Made by a program: the position numbers and the translations under genes
Part shown: piece by piece, positions 1 to 7,611 of the stretch
How the letters are laid out: every line of letters begins with the position of its first letter
Numbering within the stretch: position 1 is the first letter of the stretch
Notes under the pieces: model-generated
Database searches by the model: none
Seen by the model: only the letters and a program-made list of their open reading frames with translations
What the model was told of the DNA's origin: nothing
DNA from: Polaribacter sp. SA4-10
GTDB taxonomy: Bacteria; Bacteroidota; Bacteroidia; Flavobacteriales; Flavobacteriaceae
Length of the DNA stretch: 64,000 nucleotides
Direction of reading: 5' to 3'
Assembly (NCBI GenBank): GCA_949519155.1
Contig: CATIQU010000021.1
Span: 1 to 64,000 of the forward strand

Positions 1-1
1 A

Positions 2-250
2 CCCTTAATTAATAAAGTTCTACTGCTACACCCAACCAGAATTTATACAGATCGCTTAAATATTTATCCGAGTTTAATTCCGAAAGAAATTCACAAACGT
101 TTTCAATATTGTACCAACAAGATTGAAAGAATGAATCTGAATTTAAGAACGCATATAAAAAGATTGAGTAGAAAAACCATTTGTTTTTCGAGAAACAAAA
201 TATATTTAGAAGCGCATTTGAAAATTTACTTTTGGGGGTCGTACTTCTAA
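2..250 (+). pseudogene. IS1-family transposase, 3' part only
   Basis: The plus strand is open in one frame from base 2 to a TAA at 248-250. Its translation carries the hallmarks of the IS1 (InsB) DDE transposase C-terminus: a YTD segment, then IERMNLNLRTHIKRLSRKT, then CFSRNKIYLEAHLKIYFWG. The 5' part lies outside the window, so it may be a complete element cut by the window edge or a remnant. The frame overlaps the last codons of the convergent MFS gene by 4 bases, so one end of the element lies at or inside that gene's 3' end. I could not identify the terminal inverted repeat. The minus-strand frame at 9-272 is a shadow of this gene. Confidence 0.8.
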
Positions 251-1806
251 ACTGTGTAGGTAACTTTATCAATCAATTCCATCTCTAAGGCTTCCAATGA
301 TTTTCCTTTGGTTTCTGGTAAGATTCTCAGTAGAACAAAAAAGCCTATTAGGGCAGTGATTCCGAAGATAAAAAAGGTGGTTGCATTTCCTAAATTTGAT
401 AGTTCCCAAGGAAAAATTAACTGCACAATCGAACTAATGAGCGAATTTACAAAGGCAATAATACCAATGGCCAATCCTCTGTATTTTATGGGATACAGTT
501 CCGATAATAATACCCACATAACCGGACCTAATGAAAATGCAAAACAGGCAATAAAGCCTAAGATTCCTACTAAAATTAGATTTGCATTAATGGTCGTTGC
601 TGCTGCTAAAATGGCACCGTCATTTTTACGATAGGTTTGGTTGCCTAAGGCTGTTTTAATGACCGCTTTAAAATCGACATCATTTGCATATTCTTTCTCT
701 GCAAAAGGCAGTAATTTTTCTGAATCAGAGAAATCGAATTGATTAATTTTTTCTTGGGATAACTTGTAGGTTGCTTCATTAAAACCATAAGCACAGATTA
801 GAAGACTTACTGCAATTCCTGCTGTCCCTATTAATAGTAAAGGCCTCCTTCCCATTCTATCAATTAGATAGATGGCGACAAACGTAAAAATTACGGAGAT
901 TGTACTCAACAGCACGCCTGAAGAAAAAGCGGCATCCGTTCCAATTCCGGTTTGTTTAAAGATAGAGGTGGCATAAAAATACACTGCGTTTATTCCTGTA
1001 ACTTGTTGCAATACTCCTACTACGAGACCAATTACTAAAATAAATCGCAATGATGGTTTTAGGATCTCCTTAATTTTTAGCGCTGTTTTGTTTTTATCGG
1101 TATGAAGGCTCTCCTCAATAGCCTTAATTTCTTGAGTCCCTCTTTCTATTCCATGAATTTTCACCAAAACTTGTTTCGCTTCTGAAAACCTTCCTTTTAA
1201 ATACAACCAACGTGGGCTATTTGGAACAAAAAACAAGAGAATAAGATAAGTCAATGCTGGAATAAACTCCACTCCTAACATCCATCTCCAGACGTTTTCA
1301 TCGGTAAGAAAGGTACTTTCTAAAGTGTTGTATTTATTAAAAAAATAGTTACTTAAAAAGGCTGCAAAAAAACCAAAAACGATATTTAGTTGTTGTATTG
1401 AAACTAACTTCCCCCTGTTTTCTGCTGTAGAAATTTCTGCAATATAAATGGGTGCCAAAACCAATGCTGCACCAAAAGCAATACCACCAATAATTCTAGC
1501 AATATAGAGCATCTCATAAGAAATTGTAACTGCAGACAATACGGCAGAAACGGCATATAAGAGGGCAACAAAAAGGAGTAGTTTTTTTCTTCCGAAATGA
1601 TCGCTTAATCTGCCTGAAAACAACATGGCAAACATAGCTGCAAATGAGGGTGCACTTACTACCCATCCAGATTGAATTTCAGTTAAATTAAATGCGGGTC
1701 CTGCATAAGACATAACGCCTGAGATAATTCCTGCATCTAAGCCAAAAAGGAAGCCTCCTAATGCAACAATAAAACTGATAAAAATGAGATATACCTTCTG
1801 ATTCAT
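247..1806 (-). CDS. Sugar-porter family MFS transporter
   Basis: A 519-residue inner-membrane permease of the major facilitator sugar-porter family (XylE/GLUT-like), expected to be a sugar:proton symporter. Visible signatures are the N-terminal GFLFGLDAGIISG segment (about residues 18-30), the loop motif GRLSDHFGRKK (65-75), a second DRMGRRP loop, and PETKGKSLEALE at the C-terminus. It has about 12 hydrophobic segments and an unusually long polar insertion near residues 345-400, which some Bacteroidota sugar porters also have. It lies at the distal edge of the alginate locus; a role in uptake of an alginate-derived or other sugar is inference. It ends in TAG exactly where an IS1-type element ends, so its last residues may come from the insertion. 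Confidence 0.85.
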   Translation of the reverse strand: MNQKVYLIFISFIVALGGFLFGLDAGIISGVMSYAGPAFNLTEIQSGWVVSAPSFAAMFAMLFSGRLSDHFGRKKLLLFVALLYAVSAVLSAVTISYEMLYIARIIGGIAFGAALVLAPIYIAEISTAENRGKLVSIQQLNIVFGFFAAFLSNYFFNKYNTLESTFLTDENVWRWMLGVEFIPALTYLILLFFVPNSPRWLYLKGRFSEAKQVLVKIHGIERGTQEIKAIEESLHTDKNKTALKIKEILKPSLRFILVIGLVVGVLQQVTGINAVYFYATSIFKQTGIGTDAAFSSGVLLSTISVIFTFVAIYLIDRMGRRPLLLIGTAGIAVSLLICAYGFNEATYKLSQEKINQFDFSDSEKLLPFAEKEYANDVDFKAVIKTALGNQTYRKNDGAILAAATTINANLILVGILGFIACFAFSLGPVMWVLLSELYPIKYRGLAIGIIAFVNSLISSIVQLIFPWELSNLGNATTFFIFGITALIGFFVLLRILPETKGKSLEALEMELIDKVTYTV

Positions 1807-1880
1807 AATTATAATTAGATTTAAAAAGTAAATTTAACTTAATTATGTTGAGCTACATAGGTCCTTACGTTTCTTTTAAA

Positions 1881-1906
1881 GTAAGATTTATTGGTACAAA
1901 TCTTAC
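1881..1906. promoter_or_regulatory. Inverted repeat upstream of MFS gene
   Basis: GTAAGATTT and AAATCTTAC form perfect 9-bp arms around an 8-bp centre (attggtac). The repeat lies 75 bases upstream of the start of the sugar-porter gene, so it could be an operator. It has no T-tract on the minus strand that would suggest a terminator. No other copy was seen in the window. Confidence 0.35.
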
Positions 1907-1970
1907 ATTTTAAAATTTGACCCAAAAAAACATGTAAGCAATTCATGTATTAATAGGAATGAGAAGAGGT

Positions 1971-2551
1971 TTAATTATTATAATTTTGAAATCGCATTGA
2001 ACCTTTAAAATCCATAAGTGGAATGAATTCATTTTGAGCAGCCTCTTTTTTTCCAATTAGCTCTTCTAAAGAAAGGATGTTTTTTAAGTTAGTTCTTGTT
2101 GAAGAATTGAGTTTACTTTTTAAACCATTACCTTCAGTAAAAAGTAGATTGACCTTACGCATTAAGTTTTCTAAATTTTGAATTTTATTAAATTCAAAAT
2201 AAACAATGGCATTTAAACTTTCATGATTCTTCAAATACCTTACTCCTGCTTTAACAGCTACTTTTATACCTTTGTCTTTTTTGATGTCTAAAACAGCAAT
2301 ATTATTTGTTTGGCGGTATATGTTTTCGAGTTTTCCGATTGTATTGTCTTTACTTGCATTGTTTACATGTTTAAATCTAATAAAAGAATGTCTGGAAGTC
2401 TGGTTTTCTTCTTTAAATATAGAAGTGCCTCTTCTCCGTTAATTGCTTCATCAATTGTATGATTTAATTTTAAAAATGAAATTGTTCTTTTCATTTTCAT
2501 AATTTCAATACTATTATCCTCTATCAGTAAAATATGCATCTTTTTATTCAA
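1971..2551 (-). pseudogene. Broken response-regulator gene
   Basis: The first 62 codons (2551-2363) encode the first half of a CheY-like receiver domain. Acidic residues follow the first strand (HILLIEDN) and the phospho-acceptor Asp lies in DILLLDLN. The frame stops right after that strand, where a normal receiver continues with MP and four more alpha/beta units. A different minus-strand frame is open from 2438 to a stop at 1971, about 155 codons overlapping the first by 75 bases. It contains NNIAVLDIKKDKGIKVAVKAG, which I do not recognise as receiver or output domain. A frameshift or a deletion joining two genes would explain the layout. The phased-repeat promoter at 2704-2794 points at this gene. 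Confidence 0.55.
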
Positions 2552-2926
2552 AATACTTGTTGAACAGTTTATTTCTTAAAACCGTATTCATCAATTTGTT
2601 AAACATTTAATAATATATCGAAAAAATGCAATTAAGTATTGTTGAAATGTAATTAAGTGTGTGTGTTTCAATTTCATAAACCATCATTTTCTTACTGCTT
2701 TTTCGTAAAGAACAGCATCTTTATTGAAAAAACCTAACGGTAATAAATAAGTGGTCATATATTAGTATAAGTGGCTCAATAGAGGAATAAGTGGTTTCAA
2801 AAAACAGCGAAATATGGTTTTTAAAAGAAGGTATATTAAAAAATGAAAAACAATTTTTATTTTTACTTGTACTAAAAAGAGCTATTTGATGTCCTTAATA
2901 CTGATGTGAGATAATGAAGTAACTAA
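2552..2926. other. 375-bp gene-free region
   Basis: This interval lies between the EamA gene and the response-regulator relic, both on the minus strand. I see no credible coding frame. Its only clear structure is the phased-repeat promoter at 2704-2794, followed by a leader of about 150 bases. The rest is AT-rich sequence. Confidence 0.6.
2704..2794 (-). promoter_or_regulatory. Three 20-bp-phased repeats plus promoter-like elements (copy 1)
   Basis: On the plus strand ATAAGTGG occurs at 2747-2754, 2767-2774 and 2787-2794, exactly 20 bp apart; read on the minus strand these are CCACTTAT. Downstream on the minus strand come 8 bp, TTAGGTTTT (2737-2729), 19 bp and TTTACG (2709-2704). The same elements at the same distances occur at 46146-46235. 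A 19-bp gap fits the spacing between -33 and -7 elements in Bacteroidota promoters. The repeats would then be activator sites two helical turns apart. The binding protein is unknown; LytTR-type regulators also bind spaced direct repeats, but the match to their published consensus is imperfect. Confidence 0.6.
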
Positions 2927-3766
2927 TTATTTTCTCTTGTTAAGATATATATTGTATACCAGGCCAAATAAGATGAAAGATACCCCCAGTAACGTCCAAA
3001 GATTATACATTTCTCCAAACCAAGAAACCCCAATTAAAATTGTAAAAATCACTTCTAGATATTTTAAGGGAGCAATTACAGTAGTTTCATCAGATTGAAA
3101 CGCTTTGGTCATATATAATTGTCCTACATAACCAAAAACTCCTAAACTTAGAAGTAGAATCCATGCAATTAAATTTGGTTGTATCCAGTTATTTATTGAC
3201 ATAAGTCCACCGAAAACAAAAGCCATAACCATGAAATAATTGATAATTACTAAAGGATGTTCTTTCGTACCTAATTTCCTAATGACAACAAAAATTAATC
3301 CTAAAAACAATGCAGATGTAATGACTAATAACAACCCCATTGTATTAATATCTATTCCAAAACCTTTGATAATTGAAACCCCAATAAAAGCCACAAAAAA
3401 GAGCAACCATTGTATCTTTTTTATTTTTTCTTTTAAGAAAATTAACGCAAAAAAAGCAGCAAATATTGGTGATGTATACCTTAAAGAAACAGCTGTTCCA
3501 ACAGCCAGGTAGTTTAAAGACTCAAAAAAACAGGTTAATGAAATAACGCCAATAAATCCCCTAGTGAATAGTAATTTTTTATTGTTTCCAAGTATTGGGA
3601 TCTTATTTTTTATGATAAGTGGAAGCGTAAAAGCTAGGGTTCCAATAGCTCTAAAAAAGACAATTTGATATACATTATATGCGGTTAAATATTTTACGAT
3701 TGCATTCATCACGGCAAAGGCGATAACGCTGAAAATCATATAAAAAATTGCTTTGTTTTTTTTCAT
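2927..3766 (-). CDS. EamA/DMT-family transporter
   Basis: A 279-residue inner-membrane protein made of about ten hydrophobic helices in two similar halves, the layout of EamA-domain drug/metabolite transporters. The first half has FRAIGTLAFTLPL and a loop into SLRYTSPIFAAFFA; the second half ends with APLKYLEVIFTILIGVSWFGE, the typical conserved block. A short basic tail (YLNKRK) follows the last helix. Substrate cannot be read from sequence. It follows the eda terminator on the same strand, so it is probably transcribed separately and need not belong to the alginate pathway. Confidence 0.8.
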   Translation of the reverse strand: MKKNKAIFYMIFSVIAFAVMNAIVKYLTAYNVYQIVFFRAIGTLAFTLPLIIKNKIPILGNNKKLLFTRGFIGVISLTCFFESLNYLAVGTAVSLRYTSPIFAAFFALIFLKEKIKKIQWLLFFVAFIGVSIIKGFGIDINTMGLLLVITSALFLGLIFVVIRKLGTKEHPLVIINYFMVMAFVFGGLMSINNWIQPNLIAWILLLSLGVFGYVGQLYMTKAFQSDETTVIAPLKYLEVIFTILIGVSWFGEMYNLWTLLGVSFILFGLVYNIYLNKRK

Positions 3767-3777
3767 TTTAAAAAAAG

Positions 3778-3809
3778 AAACCCTTCAATTAAAAATATTG
3801 AAGGGTTTT
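3778..3809 (-). terminator. Intrinsic terminator after eda
   Basis: The arms CCCTTCAAT (3781-3789) and ATTGAAGGG (3797-3805) form a perfect 9-bp stem with a 7-base loop, flanked by A and T runs. On the minus strand the stem is followed by a run of T, which fits termination of the kdgK-eda transcript 25 bases past the eda stop. Confidence 0.8.
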
Positions 3810-3832
3810 CATATTTTGGTTAAAAATACTAA

Positions 3833-4498
3833 TTATTTAAGCGACTTTATAATGTCTAAAGCATTTTTAGTAACACTTTCAATCTTAGCATAATCAAAAT
3901 TACCTTGAGCATCTTTTGCCATTAATTTAGAGCCCATTCCCACACAGGTAACTCCTGCATTAAACCAACCTTCTAAATTTTCTCTCGTTGGCGAAACTCC
4001 ACCTGTTGGCATAATACTTGTCCATGGTTGCGGTCCTTTAATTCCTTTTACAAATTGTGGTCCATAAATATCACCAGGAAATAATTTTACAATTTCACAG
4101 CCAAGCTCTTCAGCTCTGGCAATTTCAGTTAAAGTTCCACAACCAGGAGACCATAAAACTTTCTTACGGTTACAAACGATTGCAATGTCTTCTCTTAATA
4201 CTGGAGTTACTATAAAGTTTGCGCCTAAGGCCATATACAACGATGCTGCTGCTGCGTCGGTAACAGAACCAACACCCATTACCATTCCTGGTAATTCTGC
4301 AATCGCATACTTTGTAAGTTCTCCAAAAACTTGATGTGCAAAGTCTCCTCTTGCAGTAAACTCCATTAAACGAGCACCTCCATCATAACATGCCTTTAAA
4401 ACTTTTTTACTTACTTCTAAATCATTGTGAAAAAATAAAGGAACCATTCCTGTATCTTTCATTACTTGTGCTACTTCTAATCTTGAAAATTGCGCCAT
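3833..4498 (-). CDS. eda: KDPG aldolase
   Basis: 2-Keto-3-deoxy-6-phosphogluconate aldolase, a class I Schiff-base enzyme that splits KDPG into pyruvate and glyceraldehyde-3-phosphate. The 221-residue length matches the family. The TIM-barrel landmarks are present: Glu47 in MEFTARG, GVGSV near 76-80, the Schiff-base Lys138 in VKLFPGD, and the phosphate-binding PTGGVSP near the end. It is the last step of alginate monomer catabolism. It sits 38 bases downstream of kdgK in what looks like a two-gene operon, with an intrinsic terminator after it. The operator pair in the kdgK-lacI gap suggests control by the LacI-family protein. Confidence 0.95.
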   Translation of the reverse strand: MAQFSRLEVAQVMKDTGMVPLFFHNDLEVSKKVLKACYDGGARLMEFTARGDFAHQVFGELTKYAIAELPGMVMGVGSVTDAAAASLYMALGANFIVTPVLREDIAIVCNRKKVLWSPGCGTLTEIARAEELGCEIVKLFPGDIYGPQFVKGIKGPQPWTSIMPTGGVSPTRENLEGWFNAGVTCVGMGSKLMAKDAQGNFDYAKIESVTKNALDIIKSLK

Positions 4499-4536
4499 AA
4501 TTTATGTTCTTATTTTTTTATCGTGAGAAAATGTGA

Positions 4537-5583
4537 TTATCTAGCAACTCTACCTGAAGCATCACCCCCCATTAATTTTTCTACTTCTGCAATCGTTGCT
4601 AAATTAGCATCTCCTTTAATCGTATGCTTTAAACAAGAAGCTGCAACGGCAAAATCCAATGCGTTTTGATCATCTTCTGGGTATTTTAGTAATCCGTAGA
4701 TCAAACCACCCATAAAAGAATCTCCTCCTCCAACACGATCCACAATATCTGTAATTTGATATTGGCGTGTTTGTAACAATGTCTTTCCGTCATATAAAAC
4801 ACCTGCCCATGTATTATGAGAAGCAGAGATAGAACCTCTTAGCGTAGTAATTACTTTTTTAGCTCTTGGGAATTTTACCATCATTTGCTCACAAACAGAC
4901 AAAAATGCTTCTGCCTTTACGTTATGACCTTCTGTTTGTACTGAAATTCCTTCAGGCTTAATACCAAAATGCATTTCTGCATCTTCTTCATTTCCTAAAA
5001 CAATATCACAATAAGAAGTTAGTTCTGTCATGATCGACTCTCTGTGTGCATCGTCACAAAAGTTCCAAAGTTTTGCTCTATAATTTAAATCTGTAGAAAT
5101 CGTAATTCCTTTCGCACTTGCAGCTTTTACGGCTTCTAAACAAACATCAGCAGATCCTTGAGAAATAGCTGGTGTAATTCCGGTCCAATGAAACCACTCT
5201 ACCCCATCAAAAACAGCATCCCAATCAATCATACCTGATTCAATTTCAGCAATTGCAGAATGTGCTCTATCATACACAACTTTCGAACCACGAGATACGG
5301 CTCCAGTTTCTAAGAAGTAGATACCTAAACGGTCTCCACCCCATACAATTTTATCAACGTTTACACCACGCTTTCTCATTTCCATCATGGCACATTGCCC
5401 GATATCATTTTTTGGCAAACGCGTTACAAAATCAACATCAACACCATAATTTGCTAATGAAACTGCTACGTTAGATTCTCCACCACCATAAACAACATCA
5501 AAATTGTTTGCTTGCGAAAATCTTAAAAATCCCTGTGGAGCTAATCTTAACATGATTTCTCCGAAAGTTACTACTTTACCCAT
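4537..5583 (-). CDS. kdgK: 2-Keto-3-deoxygluconate kinase (PfkB family)
   Basis: A cytoplasmic sugar kinase of 348 residues that phosphorylates KDG to KDPG with ATP. PfkB/ribokinase signatures are visible: YGGGESNVAVSLA near residue 32, WFHWTGITPAIS around 130-142, and the C-terminal anion-hole and catalytic block DRVGGGDSFMGGL, whose Asp is the catalytic base. It feeds eda just downstream. The divergent LacI regulator starts 155 bases away across two palindromic operators. A close paralogue at 19143-20144 carries an amber stop, so this copy is probably the working kinase. Confidence 0.93.
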   Translation of the reverse strand: MGKVVTFGEIMLRLAPQGFLRFSQANNFDVVYGGGESNVAVSLANYGVDVDFVTRLPKNDIGQCAMMEMRKRGVNVDKIVWGGDRLGIYFLETGAVSRGSKVVYDRAHSAIAEIESGMIDWDAVFDGVEWFHWTGITPAISQGSADVCLEAVKAASAKGITISTDLNYRAKLWNFCDDAHRESIMTELTSYCDIVLGNEEDAEMHFGIKPEGISVQTEGHNVKAEAFLSVCEQMMVKFPRAKKVITTLRGSISASHNTWAGVLYDGKTLLQTRQYQITDIVDRVGGGDSFMGGLIYGLLKYPEDDQNALDFAVAASCLKHTIKGDANLATIAEVEKLMGGDASGRVAR

Positions 5584-5618
5584 TTTATTTGTATTTAATT
5601 ACTATTTCTATTTACTGG

Positions 5619-5630
5619 TTAAACGTTTAA
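5619..5630. promoter_or_regulatory. LacI-type operator, copy 1
   Basis: TTAAACGTTTAA is a perfect 12-bp palindrome with the central CG typical of LacI-family operators. It lies 36 bases upstream of the kdgK start. A second copy is at 5708-5719, 89 bp away centre to centre, and both are followed by GC. Confidence 0.7.
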
Positions 5631-5707
5631 GCAGATTGACAAAAGAAAATCAAAACTTCTTTTGACTATTGAAATTTTGATGCTAAAAACAAAGTTGTTA
5701 CATTTGT

Positions 5708-5719
5708 TTAAACGTTTAA
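5708..5719. promoter_or_regulatory. LacI-type operator, copy 2
   Basis: This is the second perfect TTAAACGTTTAA palindrome. It lies 20 bases upstream of the lacI-family start codon, where a bound repressor would block its own gene. The pair could also allow looping across the divergent promoters. Confidence 0.7.
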
Positions 5720-5738
5720 GCAAATATATACAAAATTC

Positions 5739-6770
5739 GTGAAAAAAAAGAAAACTACCATCAAAGATATTGCGAGCGTTTTAAATATTTCTGCAGCCGC
5801 GGTATCAAAAGCGTTACACAATGATTCCAGAATTAGCGAGAAGACAAAAATAGCAGTCCGACAAGTAGCCGAAAACCTACAATACCAACCCAATCATCTT
5901 GCAAGTGCATTAAGAAGTGGAAAAAGTCATTTGGTAGGTGTTATTGTTCCAAGAACCAACAGTAACTTTTTTTCATCGGTGATTCAAAATATTGAAGAAG
6001 TCTTAAATAAAAAAGGATACAGTATTATCATCACACAATCCAACGAGTCTTATCAAAAGGAATGTGATAGTATAGATACCCTACTCTATACTCAGGTAGA
6101 TGGTATTATTGCTTCTATGGCAAATGAAACCGTGGACTTAAGTGCTTATGAAAAAATAAAATCAAAAGGGATTCCACTCATTCTTTTTGATCGAGGTGAA
6201 AATGATTTAAATGTAGATTATATCGGAATTGATGATTATAATAGTAGTCATTTAATTGTAGAACATTTGGTTGAAAATGGCTGCAAAAGAATCGCCCATA
6301 TTGGAGGATATAAAAGAACTCGAATTTTTAACAATCGAATTCGTGGCTATATTGATGCGCTAAAAAAACACCATTTGCCATTAGATGACGAATTACTAAC
6401 TGAAAGTGGCTTAACGATTGAAGATGGAAGGGGAAAAATGTTGGAATTATTAAGTTTAGATACTCAACCTGATGCGGTTTATGTTGCTGGAGATTACGCT
6501 GCTTTGGGGGCATTACAGGTTTTGAAAGAAAAGAATATTAGAATTCCAGAAGACATTGCGCTCGTAGGTTTTGGGAACGAACCTTTTACAGACATGGTTA
6601 CGCCAAGAATATCCAGTGTACATCAACACAGTGCTGAAATTGGGAAACAAGCTGCAAATACCTTTCTAAAATATGTGGGCCAGGATGCTATTGATCAACA
6701 ATTGAATAAAATAATTTTAAATGCAGAGTTGATTGTTCGAGATTCTTCCAATAAAAAAACCTCCCTTTAA
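5739..6770 (+). CDS. LacI-family transcriptional regulator
   Basis: A 343-residue DNA-binding regulator. Residues 4-24 form the LacI helix-turn-helix (TIKDIASVLNISAAAVSKAL), followed by the hinge region YQPNHLASALRSGKS near 49-63. A periplasmic-binding-protein-like effector domain extends to the C-terminus (GVIVPRTNSNFFSSV, VAGDYAALGALQVL, VGFGNEPF). The start is GTG at 5739; no in-frame ATG precedes the HTH. It is divergent from kdgK-eda, and two operators of its class lie between them. It probably responds to KDG or a related catabolite, which is inference. Confidence 0.92.
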   Translation: MKKKKTTIKDIASVLNISAAAVSKALHNDSRISEKTKIAVRQVAENLQYQPNHLASALRSGKSHLVGVIVPRTNSNFFSSVIQNIEEVLNKKGYSIIITQSNESYQKECDSIDTLLYTQVDGIIASMANETVDLSAYEKIKSKGIPLILFDRGENDLNVDYIGIDDYNSSHLIVEHLVENGCKRIAHIGGYKRTRIFNNRIRGYIDALKKHHLPLDDELLTESGLTIEDGRGKMLELLSLDTQPDAVYVAGDYAALGALQVLKEKNIRIPEDIALVGFGNEPFTDMVTPRISSVHQHSAEIGKQAANTFLKYVGQDAIDQQLNKIILNAELIVRDSSNKKTSL

Positions 6771-6785
6771 ATACATAAAGAGAGG
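6760..6785. terminator. Hairpin between convergent lacI and SDR genes
   Basis: CCTCCCTTTA and TAAAGAGAGG pair with one mismatch around a 6-base loop. The hairpin lies between the 3' ends of two convergent genes. A run of A lies to its left, which reads as a T-tract for transcripts on the minus strand. Confidence 0.5.
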
Positions 6786-6813
6786 CTTTAATTCAAATTA
6801 AAATAAAAAGATC

Positions 6814-7578
6814 TTAGATACCTAATGCTTGTCCACCACCAATTTGAATGGTTTCGGCTGTCATAAATGCAGCATCTTTTCCTGCTAAGAAAGAAACAAC
6901 TCCTGCAATATCTTCGGGTTGTCCTAATCTACCTAACATAATATTATTTTTCCAAGAAGCGAACACTTCTGGTTTCGTTGCTTTAATTTGTGCATGAAAA
7001 GGCGTATCAATCGTTCCTGGTGAAACTGCATTTACACGAATTCCATATTCTGCTAAATCTTTTGCCAATGCTCTTGTAATTGCATGAACTCCTGCTTTAG
7101 ATGTTCCGTAGATTCCTGCTCCTGGTCCTCCTGCATTCCATCCTGCATTCGAGGTATAGTTAATAATCGATGCATAATCACTTTTCTTTAAGAAAGGAAT
7201 TGCTGCTCTTGATGCAAAAAAAGTTGAATCTAAGTTTAAAGCCATCACAAATCTGTAAAAATCAGTGGTCATTTCTTCAAAACGTGATCTACCTCCTAAT
7301 CCTCCTGCATTGTTTACAAGTACATCAATTTTTCCATACTTTTCTCCAATTGCATTGATGTTTGAAGTTACTGCATGCTCATCAGTAACATCAAAACCTC
7401 TATATTCTGCGTTAATTCCTAGAGCGGTTAGTTCTGCTACTCTATCTGCTCCTGCTTGGTCTTCAATACCGTTTAAAACAACAGTAAAACCATCATTTCC
7501 TAATCTTTTGGCTACTTCAAAACCAATTCCGCCAGTAGCTCCTGTTACAACTGCTACTCTATCGTTTATTTTACTCAT
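6814..7578 (-). CDS. SDR oxidoreductase, probable DEH reductase
   Basis: A classical short-chain dehydrogenase/reductase of 254 residues. TGATGGIG (13-20) is the dinucleotide-binding loop, NNAG at 89-92 follows strand 4, and Ser143, Tyr157 and Lys161 (YGTSK) form the catalytic triad. In alginate loci such an enzyme reduces 4-deoxy-L-erythro-5-hexoseulose uronate (DEH) to 2-keto-3-deoxygluconate. The assignment rests on the SDR fold plus its place between an ExuT-like transporter and the LacI/kdgK/eda group. Cofactor preference (NADH or NADPH) cannot be settled here. It is the last gene of the GntR-MFS-SDR operon. Confidence 0.85.
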   Translation of the reverse strand: MSKINDRVAVVTGATGGIGFEVAKRLGNDGFTVVLNGIEDQAGADRVAELTALGINAEYRGFDVTDEHAVTSNINAIGEKYGKIDVLVNNAGGLGGRSRFEEMTTDFYRFVMALNLDSTFFASRAAIPFLKKSDYASIINYTSNAGWNAGGPGAGIYGTSKAGVHAITRALAKDLAEYGIRVNAVSPGTIDTPFHAQIKATKPEVFASWKNNIMLGRLGQPEDIAGVVSFLAGKDAAFMTAETIQIGGGQALGI

Positions 7579-7611
7579 TCTATTTATTATTATTTATTTT
7601 AATTTTAAATA

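Noticed and set aside
9..272. Minus-strand frame of 87 codons at the left edge
   Set aside because: It lies opposite the IS1-type transposase frame, which has clear family motifs; the minus frame has none.
2747..2794. Three direct repeats considered as a CRISPR array
   Set aside because: The repeats are only 8 bp with 12-bp spacers, no cas genes are nearby, and the same array is found as a promoter module at 46 kb.
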